From assembly GCF_009729095.1 (NCBI RefSeq), contig NZ_VTGX01000001.1, positions 1,116,001-1,180,000 on the forward strand: a DNA stretch of 64,000 nucleotides. The letters are read 5' to 3'. Below are positions 58,103 to 64,000 of this stretch, in pieces. The position numbers and the translations under genes are program-made. Origin of the DNA: Mycolicibacterium sp. CBMA 247. Its GTDB lineage: Bacteria > Actinomycetota > Actinomycetes > Mycobacteriales > Mycobacteriaceae. Numbering within the stretch: position 1 is the stretch's first letter; each line of letters begins with the position of its first letter. The notes beneath the pieces are model-generated. The model saw only the letters and a program-made list of their open reading frames with translations. It ran no database searches and had not been told where the DNA came from.

Positions 58103-59518
58103 TTACAGCGACGCGATAGCGGCGCGGACATGGGCGAGGATGCGCGACGCCGAGGTGGGCGTCGGGCGGGGACCGGGATCGGCGGCAGACAGGTTGGCGG
58201 CGCGGGCGTGGACGAAGTCCGCCGCAGCGGCGGCTTCACCCGCGGGCAGTCCGGCGGCCAGCAGGGCGCCGATGATTCCGGACAGCACGTCACCGGACCC
58301 GGCGGTGGCGGCCCAGGACTGGCCGGCCGGGCTGAGATACGTCCTGCCCGCCGAGCCCTCGGCGATGACCGTGACGTTGCCCTTGAGCAGCACGGTGACG
58401 CCGAGGCGGTCGGCCAGGCTGCGGGCCGCGGCCACCCGGTCGGCGCCGACGGGGGTTCCCGCCAGCCGCTCGTACTCCCCGGCATGGGGGGTCAGCACGG
58501 TCGGTGCACCGCGGCCCGAGAGCACGCCGGAGTCCGCGGCCAGCAGGGTGAGCCCGTCGGCGTCGACGATCACCGGAAGATCGGATTCGAGCGCGAAATG
58601 CAGCGCGGCCTTCGCCGTGTCGTCGGTGCCCAGACCCGGTCCGACCACCCACGCCTGGACCCGGCCCGCCTCCTGCGGGCTGGGCGCGGCGACCACCTCG
58701 GGCCAGTGTGAAAGGACCTGCGGTGCAGCACTTCCCGCATAGCGGACCATGCCGGAGGTGGCGGCTACCGCTGCCCCGGTGCTCAGCACGGCCGCACCGG
58801 GATAGCTCACCGAACCGGACAGCACGCCCGTCACACCTTGGGTGTACTTGTCGTCGTGTGGACCCGGAACCGGCCAGCGGGCCCGGACGTCGGCGGCCTC
58901 GACGCCGGCCAGGTCGGTGGGTGACAAATCCAGACTGATGTCGACGAGTTCGACCCGGCCGCATTCACCCAGTGCGTGTACGGGTTTGAGTCCGCCGAAC
59001 GTGACGGTCAGTGCGGCATGCACATGTGGGCCGTGCGCCGCTCCGGTCTGCACATCGATGCCGCTGGGGATGTCGACGGCGACCACAGGCGCGGTGTTGG
59101 CCTCGAATACGGTCGCGGCATTGGGGCGCAGCGGGCCGCTTCCCGAGATGCCGACGACACCGTCGATCACCAGGTCGGTTCCGGAAGAGACGCCGGCAAC
59201 TACGCGGCCACCTGCCCGCCGGAACGCGGCCAGAGCTTTGACGTGGGCACGGTCGGGGTCTAGCAGCACCGCATCGGCGGCGGCTCCGCGGCGGCGCAGG
59301 AACGTTGCCGCCCACAGGGCGTCACCGCCGTTGTCACCGGAGCCCACCACCGCGCAGATCCGCCGGCCCGCGATACCGCCGGTACGCAGCCTCAGTTCAG
59401 CGCCGATCGCCGTTGCCAATCCATAGGCGGCACGGCCCATCAGGACGCCATCGGGCAGTGAGGCCAGTAGTGGCGCCTCAGCCGCACGGACCGCATCGGC
59501 CGAGTAGTAGTACCGCAT
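58103..59518 (-). CDS. Bifunctional NAD(P)H-hydrate epimerase/dehydratase
   Basis: 471 residues. The N-terminal YjeF_N epimerase domain (about 1-215) has AVVGSGDNGGDAL and DLVIDGVVGISGSG. The C-terminal ribokinase-like dehydratase domain has GSGDVLSGIIGALLAAG near residue 425 as the ATP/ADP site. Together they repair hydrated NAD(P)H. Fusion of the two is common in bacteria. Rv3433c orthologue by position. It is followed closely by gadB. Confidence 0.93.
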   Translation of the reverse strand: MRYYYSADAVRAAEAPLLASLPDGVLMGRAAYGLATAIGAELRLRTGGIAGRRICAVVGSGDNGGDALWAATFLRRRGAAADAVLLDPDRAHVKALAAFRRAGGRVVAGVSSGTDLVIDGVVGISGSGPLRPNAATVFEANTAPVVAVDIPSGIDVQTGAAHGPHVHAALTVTFGGLKPVHALGECGRVELVDISLDLSPTDLAGVEAADVRARWPVPGPHDDKYTQGVTGVLSGSVSYPGAAVLSTGAAVAATSGMVRYAGSAAPQVLSHWPEVVAAPSPQEAGRVQAWVVGPGLGTDDTAKAALHFALESDLPVIVDADGLTLLAADSGVLSGRGAPTVLTPHAGEYERLAGTPVGADRVAAARSLADRLGVTVLLKGNVTVIAEGSAGRTYLSPAGQSWAATAGSGDVLSGIIGALLAAGLPAGEAAAAADFVHARAANLSAADPGPRPTPTSASRILAHVRAAIASL

Positions 59519-59761
59519 CAGCTCCCGCCCCGCTCGATGTGACTTCGACTTTGCCGTGCGCCAACAGGTTACGCGTGTCCGCCTGCCGAGGTCATGAGTT
59601 CGGGGCCCGCAGCGGGCTACCCATGACGCGGGCGATCACAGTTTGCGGCTTCGCGCAGATCGTCGGCCAACGCGAAAGTCCCCGCGTCGAAGCATTCGGG
59701 ATGACATTCGCCGGCGGCAGCGTCGCGGTCTCGGGCGCGCTCGCCGCTTCACCGCTGCACA

Positions 59762-60907
59762 TCAGCCCAGTTGCACGTTCGTGCCGTCCGGCGCCCAGCC
59801 CTCGGCGGGCCGCAGCGAGTAGCACTCGGGTATCGAACCGGTGCGGTAGTACGAGGTGAACAGTTCGGCAGCCTCGTCGACACCGAAAACCTCTACCGCA
59901 CCGACTGTCTGACTGCTGGTGGGCAGCTCGATCCGAACGTCCAACGGGGCGCCATCGGCTCCGGGGCGCCCGATGACGTAGCGCACCGAATCCACGCCCC
60001 ACTGCTGCCCGCCCGGTTGACAGACCTCCACGGTGATGCGATCCGGGCCGGACCCCGCGGCCTGCAGGTACTCAGCGCGGTCTCCGAGCGGGCTGAGGAT
60101 CAACGCAAAGTCGTCCGTGCCGTTGAAATCTCGCAGGTGATTGCCGAACGCTGCCCCGGTGTCCCGTCCGGCGGCCAGCTCGAGCACGATCGACCGACGC
60201 GTACCGGAGATGAATTCCAGTGTGTGAGTGGGTGTGTTCCTGGCCCGGAACTCGGCCAGCGCCTCGGCCGGCTTGCAGTGCAAGGACAGCAGTTCGAACA
60301 CCCCGGCACGCTGGGACGACGAGTACATCGGGCCGCGTTCGCCGGCAGCGACTTCGGCGTCGGCGATCGCCGCTGCCCCGTCGCGGTCCCCGGCTGCCAT
60401 CAGCGTGAGGATCTGCAGTAGGCGGTCGCGCCTTGAACCATCACCGGACGCGATCGGCCCGACGGCATCCCGGTACTGGTCGAGTGTCGGATGCGCGGCG
60501 ACGAATTCCGCACGAAGCCGCTCGAATTCGTCGAGCATCGTCGCGACGGCGACACCTGGATCATCGGCGGTCTGCGCGGTGAGCGCACCCGACCCGAGAT
60601 CCAGGCCGGATACCGTGAACGCGCCGTTGACCCGCAGGTTCAGCCGCTTGCGGGGGCCGCCGAGGTCCTGGTCAGGCATGAATGCCGCCCACAGGATCTC
60701 GTCCAGCACAAGGGGTTTGACCTCGGCCCGCCAGCTCAACCGCACGGTCCCGGCCTTGATGTCCGGCCAGGCGATGGGAATCAGGACAGCGAGGTAGTCC
60801 TCGTCGGACTGATACACGAATCCGCCGACCGATCGCAGCCCACGCGCCGTGGCGTCGTCCTTGATCCGCCGATCCCAGAGCTTGCGAAGGTCCCCGGCAG
60901 CACTCAC
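59762..60907 (-). CDS. Hypothetical protein
   Basis: 381 residues with no signal or membrane segment. The N-terminal ~110 residues (LRKLWDRRIKDDATARGL, VYQSDEDYLAVLIPIAW) resemble small beta-rich nuclease- or immunity-like domains. The C-terminal ~130 residues form another beta-rich unit ending CYSLRPAEGWAPDG. The family is not recognised. It starts six bases from the glmS stop, so it is co-transcribed with glmS. The 243 bases after it (59519-59761) hold no gene that I can support. Confidence 0.72.
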   Translation of the reverse strand: MSAAGDLRKLWDRRIKDDATARGLRSVGGFVYQSDEDYLAVLIPIAWPDIKAGTVRLSWRAEVKPLVLDEILWAAFMPDQDLGGPRKRLNLRVNGAFTVSGLDLGSGALTAQTADDPGVAVATMLDEFERLRAEFVAAHPTLDQYRDAVGPIASGDGSRRDRLLQILTLMAAGDRDGAAAIADAEVAAGERGPMYSSSQRAGVFELLSLHCKPAEALAEFRARNTPTHTLEFISGTRRSIVLELAAGRDTGAAFGNHLRDFNGTDDFALILSPLGDRAEYLQAAGSGPDRITVEVCQPGGQQWGVDSVRYVIGRPGADGAPLDVRIELPTSSQTVGAVEVFGVDEAAELFTSYYRTGSIPECYSLRPAEGWAPDGTNVQLG

Positions 60908-60913
60908 TGGCGA

Positions 60914-62791
60914 CTATTCGACGGTGACGGACTTGGCCAGGTTGCGTGGTTTGTCGACGTCATACCCTCGCGCGCGGGCCACCCCGGCGGCGAACACCTG
61001 CAGTGGGATGGTCGACAGCAACGGCTGGAAAAGCGTTGACACTGCCGGGATCTCGATCAGGTGATCGGCGTAGGGCCGCACCGTGTCGTCGCCCTCCTCG
61101 GCGATGACAATGGTGACCGCGCCGCGGGCCTGGATCTCGCGGATATTCGAGAGCAGCTTGGCGTGCAGCATCTGCGCGTTCTTGGGTGAGGGCATCACCA
61201 CGATCACCGGCAGGTCCTCGTCGATCAGCGCGATCGGACCGTGCTTGAGCTCGCCCGCGGCGAAGCCCTCGGCGTGCATGTACGCCAGCTCCTTGAGCTT
61301 GAGGGCACCCTCCAGCGCCACCGGGTAGCCGACGTGCCGCCCAAGGAACAGCACCGTGGGCGACGCCGCGAACCGCTGCGCCAGCTGCCCCACCGGCTCG
61401 ATGCCGGCCAAGACCCGGCTCACCATGTCCGGCATGGCTTCCAGCTCCTGGTACTCGCGCTCGACCTCATCGGGGTACTTGGTCCCGCGGGCCTGCGCCA
61501 AGGCCAGCCCCACCAGGTAGTTCGCGGCGATCTGGGCCAGGAAGGTCTTGGTGGCGGCCACACCGATCTCCGGCCCGGCCCGCGTGTAGAGCACCGCGTC
61601 GGCCTCGCGCGGGATCTGACTGCCGTTGGTGTTGCAGATCGCCAGCACCTTGGCCTTCTGGGTCTTGGCGTGCCGGACCGCCTCCAGCGTGTCGGCGGTC
61701 TCGCCGGACTGCGAGATGGCGATCACCAGGGTGCTGCGGTCCAGCACGGGGTCGCGGTACCGGAACTCGCTGGCCAGCTCGACCTCGACCGGGAGCCGGG
61801 TCCAGTGCTCGATGGCGTACTTGGCCAGCAGGCCCGAGTGATACGCGGTGCCGCAGGCGACGATGAACACCTTGTCGATCTCGCGCAGTTCCTGATCGCT
61901 CAGACGCTGCTCGTCGAGCACGATGCGGCCGTCGACGAAATGCCCCAGCAGGGTGTCGGCGACCGCGGCGGGCTGCTCGGCGATCTCCTTGAGCATGAAG
62001 TAGTCGTAGCCACCCTTTTCGGCGGCGTCGAGATCCCAGTCGATGTGGAATTCCCGGTAGTCCCGGCCGGCCTGCAGATCGTCCCTGCCGAAGAAGTCGG
62101 TGATCCGGTAGCCGTCGGCGGTGAGCACCACGGCCTGGTCCTGGCCGAGCTCGACGGCGTGCCGGGTGTGCTCGATGAACGCCGCCACATCGGAGCCGAC
62201 GAACATCTCGCCCTCACCGATGCCGACTACCAGCGGGGTGGACCGGCGCGCCGCCACGATCGTGCCCGGATCGTCGGCGTTGGCGAACACCAGCGTGAAG
62301 TGGCCTTCCAGGCGCTGCAGCACGGCCAGCACGGAGGCAGGAAAATCGCCGGCAGTCGCCCCGTCGCGGTACTGGCGCGCCACCAGGTGTACGGCCACCT
62401 CGGAATCGGTGTCGCTGGCGAACTCCACCCCGTCGGCTTCCAGCTCGGCGCGCAGGCCGGCGAAGTTCTCGATGATGCCGTTGTGGACGACGGCGATCTT
62501 GGCTGCGGCATCGCGGTGCGGGTGCGCGTTGCGGTCGGTGGGACGACCGTGGGTGGCCCAGCGGGTGTGACCCAGGCCGGTGCTGCCGGTCAGCACGCCT
62601 TCGTCGGTCTCGGCGAGGGTGGCCTCCAGGTTGGCCAGCCGGCCGGCGCGGCGACGTACCGTCAACCCGCCGTTGCCGTCGACCAGTGCGATTCCCGCGG
62701 AGTCGTAACCCCGGTATTCCATCCGCCGCAGCGCGTCGACCACGATGCCGCGGGCCGGGCGCGCCCCGACGTAGCCGACGATTCCACACAT
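60914..62791 (-). CDS. glmS: Glucosamine-6-phosphate synthase (glutamine:fructose-6-phosphate aminotransferase)
   Basis: 625 residues. Nucleophile Cys2 begins the class-II amidotransferase domain (MCGIVGYVGARPA), with HTRWATHG following. Two SIS isomerase domains (IFIVACGTAYHSG-type and VLFLGRHVGYPVALEGALKLKEL) form the sugar site. The C-terminal LAKSVTVE closes the active site. It commits fructose-6-phosphate to aminosugar and peptidoglycan synthesis. No glmS riboswitch is visible in the short leader. Confidence 0.97.
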   Translation of the reverse strand: MCGIVGYVGARPARGIVVDALRRMEYRGYDSAGIALVDGNGGLTVRRRAGRLANLEATLAETDEGVLTGSTGLGHTRWATHGRPTDRNAHPHRDAAAKIAVVHNGIIENFAGLRAELEADGVEFASDTDSEVAVHLVARQYRDGATAGDFPASVLAVLQRLEGHFTLVFANADDPGTIVAARRSTPLVVGIGEGEMFVGSDVAAFIEHTRHAVELGQDQAVVLTADGYRITDFFGRDDLQAGRDYREFHIDWDLDAAEKGGYDYFMLKEIAEQPAAVADTLLGHFVDGRIVLDEQRLSDQELREIDKVFIVACGTAYHSGLLAKYAIEHWTRLPVEVELASEFRYRDPVLDRSTLVIAISQSGETADTLEAVRHAKTQKAKVLAICNTNGSQIPREADAVLYTRAGPEIGVAATKTFLAQIAANYLVGLALAQARGTKYPDEVEREYQELEAMPDMVSRVLAGIEPVGQLAQRFAASPTVLFLGRHVGYPVALEGALKLKELAYMHAEGFAAGELKHGPIALIDEDLPVIVVMPSPKNAQMLHAKLLSNIREIQARGAVTIVIAEEGDDTVRPYADHLIEIPAVSTLFQPLLSTIPLQVFAAGVARARGYDVDKPRNLAKSVTVE

Positions 62792-62909
62792 AGGTTCTCA
62801 GGGTAGTGCAGTCGGCCGCCTGACCCGATTCCGCGCCGACGGCATTTGACGCAAATCACCGTTGATCGCACCCGGGCAGGGATTCGGCGCCGTGGGCTAC
62901 GGTCAACGC

Positions 62910-63761
62910 GTGGCCAGCACAAAGAAGCTCTTCGCCGGGTTGACCCGCCGCGGACCGCATCGGGTCCTGCGCGGCGACCTGGCTTTCGCCGGAATGCCCG
63001 GGGTGGTGTACACCCCGGAGTCCGGCCTGAACCTGCCTGGCGTGGTGTTCGGCCACGACTGGATGACGCAATCGGACAACTACACGCGCACGCTGGAGCA
63101 CCTCGCTTCGTGGGGCATCGTGGCCGCGGCACCCAACACCGAGACCGGCCTGGCTCCGTCGGTGCTCAATTTCGCCTTCGACCTGGGCGCGGCCCTCGAA
63201 ATCATCACCGGTGTGCGGCTGGGTACCGGCAAGATCAGCGTGCACCCGGGCAAGCGGGGTGTGGTCGGACATGGCTTCGGCGGGTCCGCCGCCGTGTTCG
63301 CCGCCGCCGGGATGGGCGGTGACCCGCACCGACCGAAGGCGGTCGTCTCACTGTTCCCGACGGTGACCAAGCCGCCGGCCGAACAGCCCGCGTCGGCGTT
63401 GCAGGTGCCCGGCCTGGTTCTGACCGCCCCCGGCGACCCGATGACACTGCGCTCGAACGCTGTGGAGCTGGCCCGGGCCTGGGAGGGCGCGACGCTGCGG
63501 ACGGTCAGCAAGGCGCAGGCCGGTGGCCTGGTCGAGGGTCGGCGGCTGGCCCGTTTCATCGGTCTGCCCGGCGCCGACCGGGACACCCAGAAGATGGTGC
63601 GTGCCCTGCTCACCGGGTATCTGCTGGCCACACTGGCCGGCGACAAGACCTACCGGGACTTCGCCGATCCCGCCGTCGACCTGCCGCACACCGAAACGGC
63701 AGATCCGACCGCCGATCCGGTGGCCCTCGAGGACAAGGTCGTCGCGCTGCTCAAGGGTTGA
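62910..63761 (+). CDS. Dienelactone hydrolase-like alpha/beta-hydrolase (Rv3438-like)
   Basis: 283 residues from a GTG (VASTKKLFAGLTRRG). TACGGT six bases upstream could be a -10 for a leaderless mRNA, and an earlier ATG would add an unrelated leader. The fold is DLH-like: PGVVFGHDWMTQSDNY, then VVGHGFGGSAAVFAAA with Gly in place of the usual Cys/Ser nucleophile (GHGFGG). The expected nucleophile is therefore not obvious, and the protein may be non-catalytic or use another residue. It converges on the PucR-like gene, overlapping its 3' end by 11 bases. Confidence 0.8.
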   Translation: MASTKKLFAGLTRRGPHRVLRGDLAFAGMPGVVYTPESGLNLPGVVFGHDWMTQSDNYTRTLEHLASWGIVAAAPNTETGLAPSVLNFAFDLGAALEIITGVRLGTGKISVHPGKRGVVGHGFGGSAAVFAAAGMGGDPHRPKAVVSLFPTVTKPPAEQPASALQVPGLVLTAPGDPMTLRSNAVELARAWEGATLRTVSKAQAGGLVEGRRLARFIGLPGADRDTQKMVRALLTGYLLATLAGDKTYRDFADPAVDLPHTETADPTADPVALEDKVVALLKG

Positions 63762-63999
63762 TCCGCAGTAGCTCACGGGCTCGGATCGCAAGAAGTAATT
63801 GGGCCCGAACGTCAGGGCTTTGGAGGTCTTGCCGGGTGAGCTGAGTGATTTTGGCGACGCGGCTGCGCATGGTGTGGCGATGGATGCCTAGTTCGGCTGC
63901 TGCGCCTTCGAGGTGACCGTTGTGCCGCAAGTAGCTTTCGAGTGTGACGAGCAGGCCATCACCGGTGCCGTTCGCGCCCTTGTCCTGTTCGACAAGCGC
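63751..63999 (-). CDS. PucR-type regulator, 3' end only
   Basis: The last 82 residues of a gene whose start lies beyond the right edge. The sequence LVTLESYLRHNGHLEGAAAELGIHRHTMRSRVAKI is the C-terminal PucR helix-turn-helix, followed by LTRQDLQSPDVRAQLLLAIRAREL. Such regulators sense purine or amino-acid metabolites through N-terminal domains not visible here. The stop overlaps the 3' end of the DLH-like gene. Confidence 0.8.
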   Translation of the reverse strand, partial: ALVEQDKGANGTGDGLLVTLESYLRHNGHLEGAAAELGIHRHTMRSRVAKITQLTRQDLQSPDVRAQLLLAIRARELLRINP

Positions 64000-64000
64000 C

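Noticed and set aside
55385..58711. 1108-codon open frame antisense to alr, gadB and nnrD/E
   Set aside because: Spans several certain genes on the other strand; composition (His/Arg/Gly/Asp-rich) typical of an antisense shadow.
59519..59761. Small gene or tRNA in the gap after nnrD/E
   Set aside because: No cloverleaf, ribosome site or conserved protein could be supported in either direction.
62792..62909. glmS riboswitch/ribozyme
   Set aside because: The leader is short and shows none of the conserved glmS ribozyme core; this class is mainly found in Firmicutes.

Overview
The window is a GC-rich actinobacterial chromosome segment and almost certainly mycobacterial (Mycolicibacterium-like). 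Its backbone follows the gene order known from the guaA to Rv3438 region of M. tuberculosis: guaA, a beta-phosphoglucomutase/GH65 pair, a TetR regulator and TauD-type dioxygenase pair, choD, guaB3, guaB2, a DUF5319 gene, rsdA-sigD, whiB3, groEL1-groES, tsaD-rimI-tsaB-tsaE, alr, gadB, nnrD/E, glmS and a dienelactone hydrolase-like gene. Species was not determined. No tRNA, rRNA, CRISPR array or complete insertion sequence was seen.

Layout. 0-3.2 kb: a truncated diiron protein, a Baeyer-Villiger-type monooxygenase and a MerR regulator. 3.2-4.8 kb: guaA. 4.8-12.6 kb: a polyamine-type uptake and oxidation module (potA-potD-potB-potC-like ABC transporter, a Tat/lipoprotein flavin amine oxidase, a divergent GntR regulator and a soluble Cache-domain protein). 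12.7-15.9 kb: disaccharide phosphorolysis pair. 15.9-17.5 kb: TetR/TauD divergent pair sharing a duplicated palindrome. 17.5-20.8 kb: YhgE/Pip membrane protein, a degenerate ABC ATPase and a TetR regulator. 20.8-26.1 kb: phoU, choD, guaB3, guaB2. 26.2-30.1 kb: DUF5319 gene, rsdA, sigD, an Rv3415c-like gene, whiB3.

30.1-49.1 kb is a large accessory block lying between whiB3 and groEL1, which are neighbours in M. tuberculosis. Its left half holds an ECF41-like sigma factor with DoxX, OsmC, an F420-type reductase, an enoyl-CoA hydratase, DUF4239, a haemophore-like protein and a small TetR regulon with three matching operators. Its right half (37.3-49.2 kb) is the most unusual part. The last codons of groEL1 (the His-rich tail), often with the groEL1 terminator, recur at seven places left of the intact gene. 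One or a few accessory genes lie between successive copies: a bicovalent flavoenzyme, a beta-propeller membrane protein, an adenylate cyclase, a cupin, a CDGP secreted protein, a HEPN-like protein, small membrane proteins and an Ltp (superinfection-exclusion type) protein. The repeat ends close to the sequence I recognise as the phage Bxb1 attB, which lies inside groEL1. The simplest reading is a site where elements have been stacked one after another at the groEL1 3' end. No integrase is present in the window.

50.7-64.0 kb: CIRCE-controlled groES-groEL1, the overlapping tRNA-t6A/cell-wall cluster (alr, hydrolase, tsaE, tsaB, rimI, tsaD, NTF2-like), gadB, nnrD/E, a hypothetical gene, glmS, a DLH-like gene and the 3' end of a PucR-type regulator.
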